Position numbers and translations under genes: made by a program. A stretch of DNA of 64,000 nucleotides from Sagittula stellata E-37 (lineage in GTDB: Bacteria; Pseudomonadota; Alphaproteobacteria; Rhodobacterales; Rhodobacteraceae): positions 3,109,501 through 3,173,500 of the forward strand of contig NZ_CP155729.1 in assembly GCF_039724765.1 (NCBI RefSeq), written 5' to 3'. Below, one piece after another: positions 56,669 to 64,000 of this stretch (the stretch's first letter is position 1; each line of letters starts with the position of its first letter). The notes below the pieces were generated by a model. The model did no database searches and had not been told where the DNA came from. It worked only from the letters and a program-made list of their open reading frames with translations.

Positions 56669-59600
56669 ATGGTATCGAATTTTGCGCTCGCCCTTTCGTT
56701 CGAAGGCATCGCCCTGCTGCGTCGTATCGGGTCCACATGGGCCCGCATCGAAGAAGTGCCCATCGACAATCCGGATCTGGATGTCGCGGTCATCGCCATG
56801 CGCGACCGTGCCGAGAAGCTCGACCCGAAAGGGGCCGAGGTCGCCATCGTCATCCCGACGGAGCAGATCCGCTTTCTGGACATACCGGACTTCGGCGGGG
56901 ACACCGCTGCCCGCGATGCCGCCATCCGCGCCGCGCTGGACGGTGCGACGCCCTACCCGCTGAGCGCTCTGGCCTATGATCACGCTCTGGTGGGCGGACG
57001 CCTTCAGATCGCGGCTGTCGCGCGCGAGACGCTGGACGAGGCCGAGACCTTTGCAAAGGAACACGGCTTCACCCCGGTGTGCCATCTTGCCCAGGCCCCC
57101 GAAGGCGCGTTCGACGGCGCGGTCTACTTCGGCAAGGCGCGGACGTGGAAACGCGCGGCCGACCGCCCCTCCCGTGCCATCGAGATCGTGGCGGCGAACG
57201 AAGCGGCGCTGACACCGGTTGCCTCCGCCGCGCCAACCTCGCGCCGGGCCGAACCGGTCGCCGCGCCGGAACCATTCGGCACAGCCGAACTGCCCGACCA
57301 TGCGGCGGCGGAACTGCCCGAAGCGCGCAACATGGCACCGGCCCCCACGAATCTACCGGACGACGGTCCCGTGCTGCCGCTGCGCGACGACGCGCCAGTG
57401 TACCGCGCGCCCGCCAACTTCGCACCGACGGCAGAGGACGAGGCACAGGCAGGCCGGACAGCGCCGTCGTCGGACGCCGGAACGGACGACACGGCGGCAG
57501 AGGCCGCCTCTGCGGGCGCCGAAGCCGCGCGCCTTGGCTTTGGCGAAAAAACGATCCCGGCCTTTGCTACGCTACCGGAGCCAGACACCGACACGCTGCC
57601 CGCGATGCCTGCACTGCCGGAGATGGACGCACCCGAGCGCCCGGAACCCGTGACCGCGCGGACATCCGATGGCGCGCCGGACCGTCTGGACGACGCCGCG
57701 ACAGACACCGATCAAACCGAGACAGCCCCCGTCGCCTTCTCCACATCCCGCGCACTGCGCGCCGACGGGCGCGTGCCTCCGGCGCCGCGCCCGAACCTCG
57801 TGCCATCGACCGAGGTGCCGCCGCGGCGGGCGCGCTTCACGCCGCTCGCCACGCCGGACATGCGCACCCGCGACTCGCAAGTCACCTCCGACCACATCGA
57901 AGGTCTGGCCGATCTGAAACCGGCAGCCATGCCGCTGGGCCGCACGTCCGAAGCGCCGCCCATCCAGCCCGCATCACCCGCCACGCCCCCTGCGCCCGGC
58001 ACGCCGCTGACTGCCCGGGCGGACGAAACCACGCTGCCTGCGGGCAACACGCCGCTGCCCAAGGCACCTGCGCCGGGGACGACCCCTGCAGCCTCCGCGC
58101 CGGGCACGCAACAGGCACCGCTGCCCCCCGCGCCTCGCCCCGTCGGCCCTGCGGCCGACCGGCCGTCAGCTGCGCCATCGCGTGCGCTTGGCGCACCGTC
58201 CCGTCCCGATGCCAGCACTGCGGCCCCAACGCTCGGCGCGGCGGGACGCCCGGAGGCCGACGGCCCGGCCCGACCGCTTGGCGTGCCCTCCCATCCGGAG
58301 GCCGGGACCTCCGCACCGACCGTCGGCGCCGCCAACCCGCAGACCGGAGAGACACCGAAATTCGGGTCCCCCCTGCCGCGCCAGACCGGCATGCCGGAAA
58401 GCGAACCACGCCCGAAGAAATCCGGGCTGCGGCTGGGCCGCAAGGGCAAGGGCAAGCGCGCTGCAACCGCGACGGACAACCCGGCCCCTGCGGCCGCAGC
58501 ACCGCGCGCAAACCCGGCAGAGAGCGCCCCGAAGAAACGCAAGCCGGGATTGCGCCTGACCCGGCGTGACAAGACGCCCGCGCCTGCGCCGGTCGATACG
58601 CCCCCGCCCGCCGTCGCCATGGCGGCCTCCGGCGGCAACCCGCTTGCCCGCCTAGCGGCTCTGCGCGCCCCCGATGCGGTACCACCCGCCGCCGCGCGCG
58701 TCGCAAAGCTGGCCAAGCTGAACGCAACCCCTGACCGCATTCCCCCCGCGCCCACCGGCGCGCCGCTGTCGCCGCTGAAGATCCAGCCCGATCCCGAACC
58801 GGTCGACGATCTGCCGCTGCCCGTCGCCAAGCCCGTCGCCCGCACCGCGCCCGACATTGCGCCGGTCACACCCGGCAAGCCCGCGCTCGAACGCGACCGC
58901 CGCAGCCAGATGAGCCCGCGCGAAGAACGTGATCGCATGACCGTTTTCGGCGCGCGGGAACAGCAGGCGGTGGGCGGCAAACCACGCTTTCTCGGGCTGA
59001 TTCTGACGGCGGGCCTGCTGCTGTTCCTCGTGGGCGTGGCGGCCTGGGCCTCCGTTTTCCTTGAGGACGGGCTCGCCCGCTTCTTCCGGGGGCAGGACGA
59101 ACCGACAGCGGTCGCGGCGCTGCCCGATCCGGCGGTCACCGGGACCCCCGCTGAGACCTCGACACCCGCCGCGACGCCGGAGGCAACGGGCAGCGATCAA
59201 ACCGCCCCCGACGCGCAGGCCGACTCCGTCGATGTTGCCGCCCTGAACACGGAGCCGGTCGACACCACGGACGCCCCCGCGCCGCGCAACCTGCCCGAGG
59301 CGCCCCGCGCGCTGACACCCGAAGAAGCCGACGCGACCTATGCCGCGACGGGCATATGGCAGCGGTCCCCCGCCTCCCCTCTGACGCCGCCGGACGATGG
59401 CGTCGACAACGTGTACGTCGCCTCCATCGACCCCTCGGTGCGGATGTTCGACGCCGTGGCGCTGCCCGAGGCGCCGGATCTGCTCTCTCAACCGTTCCCC
59501 GTGGATCCCGGCCTGCCGCCGCCCGCAGGCATGACGTTCGACATCGACGAGCGCGGTGTCGTGCGCGCCACACCCGAAGGCGCGCTGACGCCAGACGGCC

Positions 59601-60289
59601 TGCGCATCTACACCGGCCCGCCGCCCGTGGTGCCGCCGCTACGCAATCCACCGGTCGAGCTGGCCGCTCTGCCGGCACCGGACACGCCCGCCACGTCCGA
59701 CGCGCCCGACGCGCCGGCAGTCACCGATCCGCTTGCCGGCATCCGTCCCGAAGCCCGCCCCGACGATGTGGTGGAACAACAGGAACGTGCGACGCTCGGA
59801 GGCATCTCCCTTCAAGAGCTGGAACAGTTCCGACCGCTGGCCCGCCCGCGTACGGCGCAGGAAGAAGCCGCGGACGAGGAACCCTCCTCGCCCGCCACGG
59901 ACCTTGCCGTGCGCAACTCGCTGGAACCGGTGGGCCGTCCGCGCAACATGGCCGCCATAGTCGAACGCGCCGAACGCGAGCGACCGACAGAGCCGGTCCA
60001 GACCGCCGCCGTGGCTCCGCGTGTCGTGGCGCCCTCCGTGCCGTCGAGCGCTTCGGTCGCATCGTCTGCCACGGTGCGGAACGCGATCAACCTCAGCCGG
60101 ATCAACCTGATCGGCGTCTATGGCACCCCCGCCAACCGCCGCGCGCTGGTGCGCCTGGCCAGCGGCAAGTACCTGAAGGTGAAGGTCGGCGATAAGCTGG
60201 ACGGCGGGCGAGTCGCCGCCATCGGCGATTCCGAGCTGCGGTACACCAAGGGCGGGCGCAACGTGACCCTGCAGATGCCGCGCGGCTGA
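56669..60289 (+). CDS. PilM/GspL-like and PilP/GspC-like fusion with disordered linker
   Basis: A 1206-residue protein. Residues 1-160 (FALALSFEGIALLRRIGSTW, AEVAIVIPTEQIRFLDIPDF, ATPYPLSALAYDHALVGGRL) look like an actin-like PilM/GspL domain. Residues about 180-760 are a Pro/Ala/Thr-rich, probably disordered region with a 30-residue tandem repeat. One transmembrane helix follows (about 773-797, GLILTAGLLLFLVGVAAWAS). Another disordered stretch leads to a C-terminal about 65-residue domain (LSRINLIGVYGTPANRRALV, KYLKVKVGDKLDGGRVAAIG) like the GspC/PilP homology region. Relatives in Rhodobacteraceae are often misnamed translation initiation factor 2. The topology suggests a cytoplasm-to-periplasm coupling protein; no pilus or secretin gene is nearby. 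Confidence 0.75.
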   Translation: MVSNFALALSFEGIALLRRIGSTWARIEEVPIDNPDLDVAVIAMRDRAEKLDPKGAEVAIVIPTEQIRFLDIPDFGGDTAARDAAIRAALDGATPYPLSALAYDHALVGGRLQIAAVARETLDEAETFAKEHGFTPVCHLAQAPEGAFDGAVYFGKARTWKRAADRPSRAIEIVAANEAALTPVASAAPTSRRAEPVAAPEPFGTAELPDHAAAELPEARNMAPAPTNLPDDGPVLPLRDDAPVYRAPANFAPTAEDEAQAGRTAPSSDAGTDDTAAEAASAGAEAARLGFGEKTIPAFATLPEPDTDTLPAMPALPEMDAPERPEPVTARTSDGAPDRLDDAATDTDQTETAPVAFSTSRALRADGRVPPAPRPNLVPSTEVPPRRARFTPLATPDMRTRDSQVTSDHIEGLADLKPAAMPLGRTSEAPPIQPASPATPPAPGTPLTARADETTLPAGNTPLPKAPAPGTTPAASAPGTQQAPLPPAPRPVGPAADRPSAAPSRALGAPSRPDASTAAPTLGAAGRPEADGPARPLGVPSHPEAGTSAPTVGAANPQTGETPKFGSPLPRQTGMPESEPRPKKSGLRLGRKGKGKRAATATDNPAPAAAAPRANPAESAPKKRKPGLRLTRRDKTPAPAPVDTPPPAVAMAASGGNPLARLAALRAPDAVPPAAARVAKLAKLNATPDRIPPAPTGAPLSPLKIQPDPEPVDDLPLPVAKPVARTAPDIAPVTPGKPALERDRRSQMSPREERDRMTVFGAREQQAVGGKPRFLGLILTAGLLLFLVGVAAWASVFLEDGLARFFRGQDEPTAVAALPDPAVTGTPAETSTPAATPEATGSDQTAPDAQADSVDVAALNTEPVDTTDAPAPRNLPEAPRALTPEEADATYAATGIWQRSPASPLTPPDDGVDNVYVASIDPSVRMFDAVALPEAPDLLSQPFPVDPGLPPPAGMTFDIDERGVVRATPEGALTPDGLRIYTGPPPVVPPLRNPPVELAALPAPDTPATSDAPDAPAVTDPLAGIRPEARPDDVVEQQERATLGGISLQELEQFRPLARPRTAQEEAADEEPSSPATDLAVRNSLEPVGRPRNMAAIVERAERERPTEPVQTAAVAPRVVAPSVPSSASVASSATVRNAINLSRINLIGVYGTPANRRALVRLASGKYLKVKVGDKLDGGRVAAIGDSELRYTKGGRNVTLQMPRG
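58181..58360 (+). repeat. Two-copy 90-bp tandem repeat inside the fusion protein gene
   Basis: Two 30-codon units, 58181-58270 and 58271-58360. They begin RALGAPSRPDASTAAPTLGA and RPLGVPSHPEAGTSAPTVGA, the period is exactly 90 bp and the frame is kept. They lie in the disordered linker and probably arose by duplication, then diverged. Confidence 0.65.
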
Positions 60290-60479
60290 TCGGTCCCCTG
60301 CTGCGGGCAAGCCGCAGCGGCCGTCCCATCGCAAGCTGACGCACCTGTCCCGCCCCCTAGCGGGGTTCCGCCTGCTTTCCGGAATACTCGGCAGGTCTGC
60401 GTTGCGGCCTCATTGAAGTCTCTCCGGCCCTCCCCACCTACGCTCGACGTGCCGCACGACATGCGGCGGGAGGATCATC

Positions 60480-61454
60480 ATGTTAGATACCTGGGTGCCT
60501 TTGATCGCGGGGCTTGCGCTTCTCGTGATCGGGGGAGAATTGCTGGTGCGCGGCGCCGTTCAGGCCGCGGAAAGGTTCGGGATTTCACCGCTTGTCATCG
60601 GCCTGACGCTGGTGGGGTTCGGCACGTCGATGCCGGAACTCGTCACCTCGGTGCAGGCCGGGCTAAGCGGATCGCCCGGTATCGCCTATGGCAATATCGT
60701 CGGATCCAACATCGCCAATATCCTGTTGATCGCGGGCGTCTCGGCGCTGATCTGTCCGGTGATCGTGGCGCATTCCGCGCTGCGCCGAGACGCCATGGCG
60801 ATGCTGCTGGCGACGGTCGTCTTTGCCGCGCTCGCCCTTCTGGTGGCCATGGGACGGATCGTCGGAGCGGCGCTTTTGGCGGTCCTTGTGCTCTACCTCG
60901 TCTTCGTCATCCGGCAGGAGCGCAGTGGACCCGAGGGCGGAGCGCTGCTCGACAAGAGCCTCGCACTGGCCGGTGCCGACCCGGACCTTGCCGCGCCGCA
61001 TCCCGCCAGGACCGTCGCCATCCCGCTGCTCATCACTCTGGCCGGGCTGGTCATCGTCGTGGCGGGCGGAGCGTTGCTGGTCGACGGTGCGGTGGCGTTG
61101 GCACGCGGCTTCGGCGTGTCCGAAACGGTGATCGGCCTGACCATCGTGGCGGTGGGCACCTCGATGCCCGAACTCGTCACTTCGGTGATCGCTGCGCTGA
61201 AGCGGCAGGGCGACGTGGCCTTCGGCAACGTGGTGGGATCGAACATCTACAACATTCTCGGGATCGGCGGCACAACCGCATTGATCGCGCCATCGCAGGT
61301 GCCGTCCGGCATCGCCGCGTTCGACGCGCCGCTCATGGTCGGCGTCTCCGTCCTGCTGGTGGTCTTCGCGGCCACCGGCCTCCGGATCGCGCGGCGCGAA
61401 GGCGTCGTGCTGGTTGCGGGATATGCCGCCTATCTCTGGATACTCTGGCCCTGA
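60480..61454 (+). CDS. Calcium/sodium antiporter (CaCA family, YrbG-like)
   Basis: A 324-residue membrane antiporter with ten helices in two inverted halves. The alpha repeats are clear: VGFGTSMPELVTSVQA with GSNIANILLIAG in the first half and VAVGTSMPELVTSVIA with GSNIYNILGIGG in the second. The central loop is cytosolic (about residues 130-175). It should exchange Ca2+, or K+ in some members, for Na+ at the inner membrane. A GGGAGG site lies just before ATG 60480. It follows the fusion protein gene after a 190-base gap. Confidence 0.93.
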   Translation: MLDTWVPLIAGLALLVIGGELLVRGAVQAAERFGISPLVIGLTLVGFGTSMPELVTSVQAGLSGSPGIAYGNIVGSNIANILLIAGVSALICPVIVAHSALRRDAMAMLLATVVFAALALLVAMGRIVGAALLAVLVLYLVFVIRQERSGPEGGALLDKSLALAGADPDLAAPHPARTVAIPLLITLAGLVIVVAGGALLVDGAVALARGFGVSETVIGLTIVAVGTSMPELVTSVIAALKRQGDVAFGNVVGSNIYNILGIGGTTALIAPSQVPSGIAAFDAPLMVGVSVLLVVFAATGLRIARREGVVLVAGYAAYLWILWP

Positions 61455-61472
61455 GCCTGCGGACGCGAAGAA

Positions 61473-61495
61473 GGGCGCCGCAGCACGGCGCCCTC
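61473..61495. terminator. Hairpin between the antiporter gene and hppD
   Basis: AGGGCGCCG (61473-61481) pairs with CGGCGCCCT (61487-61495) around the loop CAGCA, 18 bases after the antiporter stop. The genes converge here, so it may end both transcripts. Neither side has a proper T-run (CCCCCTTCTCC on the plus strand). Confidence 0.45.
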
Positions 61496-61556
61496 CCCCT
61501 TCTCCTCCCTGGTTGTTCTTCGACGCGCACGACCTCGCGCGCGCGCCCGGGCCAGA

Positions 61557-62651
61557 TCACTCCGCGGCGATTTCGCCGTTCTCGATCTGCTCCCGTTCGA
61601 TCGACTCGAAGAGCGCCTTGAAGTTGCCCTCGCCAAAGCCGTCGTCGCCCTTGCGCTGGATGAACTCGAAGAAGATCGGACCGATCACCGTCTTCGAGAA
61701 GATCTGCAGCAGGATACGCGTCTCGTCCCCGTCGACGACGCCTTCGCCGTCGATCAGGATGCCGTGCTTTTTCATCCGGTCCATCGGTTCATCGTGCCCC
61801 TGCACGCGGTCGTAGGACAGATCGTAGTAGGTGTCCGGCGGTCCCGGCATGAACTTCAGCCCGTTGTCGGCAATCGCGTCGGTCGAGTCGTAGATGTCGC
61901 GCGCGCCCACGGCGATATGCTGGATGCCCTCGCCCTTGTACTTCTTGAGGTAGGACACGATCTGCCCCGTCTCGCCCCGGTCCTCGTTGATCGGGATGCG
62001 GATACGGCCGCAAGGAGAGGTCAAAGCCCGGCTCAAAAGGCCGGTGTACTTGCCCTCGATGTCGAAGAACCGGATTTCGCGGAAGTTGAACAGGTCGCCA
62101 TAAAAGCGGAACCACGTGTCCATGTTGCCCTGGAACACGTTGTGCGTCAGGTGGTCGAGATAGTAGAACCCCACGCCCTTCGGCTTCGATTGCGCGATCC
62201 AGTCGAACTCCTCGTTGTAGGGCGAGGTGTCGTAATACTGGTCGGTGAAATACAGCAGCGACCCGCCAATGCCCTTGATCGCGGGCCAGTCGACGGTCTT
62301 GTCCGCACCTTCGTACGGCTCCGCCCCTTTGGCGACCGCATGTTCGAACGCCTTCTGAGCGTCGACCACGCGCCATGCCATCGACGGCGCGCAGGGGCCG
62401 TGCTCTTCAACGAAACGCGCGGCAAAGCTGTCGGGATCGGCGTTCAGCACGTAGGTGATGTCGCCCTGCTGCCAAAGCTCCACCTGCTTGGACTTGTGGG
62501 TTGCGACGTGCTCATACCCCATCCTGCGGAACAGCGCGCGCAGCTCTTCCGGGTCGGGATGGGCGAATTCCACGAATTCGAAGCCATCGGTCCCGGCCGG
62601 GTTCTGTTCCGTGATGGTGGACTGCGGTGCGTCGTGCGGGAAAGGTCCCAT
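61557..62651 (-). CDS. hppD: 4-Hydroxyphenylpyruvate dioxygenase
   Basis: A 364-residue Fe(II) dioxygenase of tyrosine breakdown that makes homogentisate. The N-terminal VOC half is FVEFAHPDPEELRALFRRMG. In the catalytic C-half the iron ligands are in YYLDHLTHNVFQGNM (His), KGEGIQHIAVGARD (His) and IGPIFFEFIQRKGD (Glu). The C-terminal gate sequence FGEGNFKALFESIEREQ is typical. The start at 62651 sits behind AGGAGGACACC. It is divergent from the Lrp/AsnC gene, which probably controls it. Confidence 0.96.
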   Translation of the reverse strand: MGPFPHDAPQSTITEQNPAGTDGFEFVEFAHPDPEELRALFRRMGYEHVATHKSKQVELWQQGDITYVLNADPDSFAARFVEEHGPCAPSMAWRVVDAQKAFEHAVAKGAEPYEGADKTVDWPAIKGIGGSLLYFTDQYYDTSPYNEEFDWIAQSKPKGVGFYYLDHLTHNVFQGNMDTWFRFYGDLFNFREIRFFDIEGKYTGLLSRALTSPCGRIRIPINEDRGETGQIVSYLKKYKGEGIQHIAVGARDIYDSTDAIADNGLKFMPGPPDTYYDLSYDRVQGHDEPMDRMKKHGILIDGEGVVDGDETRILLQIFSKTVIGPIFFEFIQRKGDDGFGEGNFKALFESIEREQIENGEIAAE

Positions 62652-62714
62652 GGTGTCCTCCTGTTCGTGCGTGTTTTGGTTTCCTGCCTCCAGTATGCCT
62701 TTACCCGCACGCGG

Positions 62715-62757
62715 CTTGCGCGCATTCTTCGCCCTCAGGGAACGATCCACGCGCAAG
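62715..62757. promoter_or_regulatory. Inverted repeat in the hppD-lrp divergent promoter
   Basis: CTTGCGCG (62715-62722) and CGCGCAAG (62750-62757) form an 8-bp perfect inverted repeat with a 27-base spacer inside the 128-base gap between hppD and the Lrp/AsnC gene. It is a candidate binding site for that regulator. Confidence 0.45.
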
Positions 62758-62779
62758 ATTCGCACGAACCGGAGGAAAC

Positions 62780-63256
62780 ATGCACGAAAGCCGCGCCGAC
62801 CTCGATCAGACCGACGTCGCCCTTCTGGAGCGTCTCCAGACTCGCGGACAGGCCACCGCACAGGAACTGGGCGAGGCGCTGAACCTCTCGGCCAGCCAGG
62901 CAGGGCGTCGGCGGCAGCGGCTGGAGGAAACCGGCGTGATCCGTGGATACCGCGCCACGCTCGACCCTGCGCGGCTGGGCCTCGATGTGCAGGCCTTCGT
63001 TCAAGTGCAGCTTGGCCGCCACGGCGCCGAGGAAGGCGCGGCCTTCGCCCGGCTCCTGCGCACCCGGGCCGAGATCACCTCGGCCTGGACCATGACCGGC
63101 GAGGCCGACTACCTCCTGCGGGTCTATTGCTCCGACCTGCCCGCGCTGAACACGCTGATTCATCAGGTCCTGCTCGCCCATCCGGTCGTCTCGCGGGTGC
63201 ACAGCCAGATCGTCATGGACCAACCCAAGGCGGACGCCCCCCTGCCCATCGGCTGA
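62780..63256 (+). CDS. Lrp/AsnC family transcriptional regulator
   Basis: A 158-residue regulator. Residues about 8-60 form an AsnC-type winged helix (LDQTDVALLERLQTRGQATA, LSASQAGRRRQRLEETGVIR). The C-terminal RAM effector domain (about 75-150) has AWTMTGEADYLLRVYCSDLP and VVSRVHSQIVMDQ. A strong GGAGG lies before ATG 62780. Its place opposite hppD suggests control of tyrosine/phenylalanine catabolism in response to an amino acid, as for related Lrp-type regulators next to hpd genes. Confidence 0.92.
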   Translation: MHESRADLDQTDVALLERLQTRGQATAQELGEALNLSASQAGRRRQRLEETGVIRGYRATLDPARLGLDVQAFVQVQLGRHGAEEGAAFARLLRTRAEITSAWTMTGEADYLLRVYCSDLPALNTLIHQVLLAHPVVSRVHSQIVMDQPKADAPLPIG

Positions 63257-63434
63257 CGGATGGAACCTTCCGTCACCGCCCGGCACCCAAGTGACGGACC
63301 CCATTGACGGAAACGCGCACCGGCAATAATCGCCGCCACGCACGGACCCGATCCGTGAGACTCGTGCCGCCCGCCGCGTGCCCGCCCCCGACAAGGGAGA
63401 CGGGAAACAAGCGGGCCCTATGAAGTGACAAGGA

Positions 63435-64000
63435 ATGACCGGAGCTCTCTTCTCCTCCGGCGTGCCCGCGGTCGACAGCCGTGCGGGCTTTGCCGAAAAC
63501 ATGGCGCACCTGGGCGACCTGCCCGCTGCCATCTGCATCCTCGAACAGGCGCTTGAGCTGGCCCCGGACTGGGCCGCCGGCTGGTTTCGGCTGGGCGAGT
63601 ACCTGAAGGCCGCGGGCGACATCCCCGCCGCCGCCGACGCCTGGACCCGCGCGGTCGAGGCAGACCCGAAGGACCCGCTGGGTGCGGGCATCAACCGCGA
63701 CCTCGCGCGGGAGGTGCCGGTCACCGAAACCCTGCCGCCCGCCTTCGTCGAACTGCTCTTCGACCAATACGCGCCGCGCTTCGAACGCGCGCTGCGCGAC
63801 CGCCTCGTCTATCGCGGGCCGGAAGAGATTCTGGCCGCGCTGAAGACCGCCGGGCTAGGCCGCGCGGACCACGCGCTCGACCTCGGATGCGGCACAGGCC
63901 TGATGGGCGAACTGCTGCGGCCGCATGTGACACGCCTGGACGGGCTGGATCTGTCGCAGCACATGCTTCACGAGGCGGAGGCGAAAGGCGTTTACGACCT
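63435..64000 (+). CDS. TPR-containing SAM methyltransferase, N-terminal part (cut by window end)
   Basis: The frame is open from ATG 63435 to the window edge (188 codons). Residues about 15-85 form two TPR-like helical pairs (AENMAHLGDLPAAICILEQA, GEYLKAAGDIPAAADAWTRA). A segment LPPAFVELLFDQYAPRFERA follows, common in Rhodobacteraceae TPR-methyltransferases, and then motif I HALDLGCGTGLMGELL with LDGLDLSQHMLHEA after it. This is the S-adenosylmethionine-binding start of a class I methyltransferase. The target is unknown. The ribosome site is close to the ATG (AAGGA directly before it), so the start could be different. Confidence 0.82.
   Translation, partial: MTGALFSSGVPAVDSRAGFAENMAHLGDLPAAICILEQALELAPDWAAGWFRLGEYLKAAGDIPAAADAWTRAVEADPKDPLGAGINRDLAREVPVTETLPPAFVELLFDQYAPRFERALRDRLVYRGPEEILAALKTAGLGRADHALDLGCGTGLMGELLRPHVTRLDGLDLSQHMLHEAEAKGVYD

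Overview
The window is a gene-dense, high-GC alphaproteobacterial chromosome segment. Gene content and order point to the Rhodobacteraceae (Roseobacter group): an alpha-type GlyQ/GlyS pair, an HdaA-Ppk-Ppx neighbourhood, a CtrA-type TTAA-N7-TTAA box, a short editing-less ProS, a PccA/PccB/PccR propionate locus, and many small lipoproteins and DUF families (DUF6446, DUF1206, DUF2937, DUF6497, DUF4174) that are mostly known from this family. The genus assignment is inference; no rRNA or tRNA gene was found.

Layout. 1-8.4 kb: a truncated SPOR-domain secreted protein, then glyQ, a DUF6446 gene, a DUF1206 membrane protein, glyS and a divergent pyruvate phosphate dikinase. 8.7-12.9 kb: a cell-wall hydrolase and the folB-folP-glmM run (folate and cell-wall precursors). 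12.9-17.4 kb, minus strand: DUF2937, proS, an AEC transporter, a 56-residue secreted protein and a LuxR-type regulator. 17.5-28.2 kb, plus strand: AI-2E-family exporter, hdaA and ppk1, then three flagellin paralogues, then ppx. The flagellins split what is normally an adjacent ppk-ppx pair. The first two flagellins share a 510-bp central block at about 97% identity, although their flanks have diverged.

28.3-32.8 kb: a small secreted protein, an endonuclease/exonuclease/phosphatase protein, a TerB-J-domain protein, a VOC protein and nhaA, followed by tandem hairpins that may end a small RNA. 33.0-47.0 kb: propionyl-CoA assimilation, with mcmA, pccA, pccB and the regulator pccR. Among these lie a sulfotransferase-like gene, several exported or lipid-anchored small proteins, and an MFS transporter whose promoter region holds PccR-type TTTGCAA sites shared with pccB. 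47.0-51.9 kb: an amidase, a lipoprotein, gatC-gatA, a UPF0173 metallo-hydrolase and an exported protein.

52.0-64.0 kb: a glycosyltransferase-like protein, an Asp-box beta-propeller, metY, a SIMPL protein and a 1206-residue protein. That protein joins a PilM/GspL-like N-terminus to a PilP/GspC-like C-terminus through a long disordered linker, and is the least understood protein here. Then come a CaCA antiporter, hppD with a divergent Lrp/AsnC regulator, and the start of a TPR-methyltransferase cut by the window end.

The points most worth following up are the flagellin cassette with its conversion tract and shared leader elements, the PilM/GspL-GspC fusion, the FolB protein with a kinase-like tail, and the MFS gene placed inside the PccR regulon.
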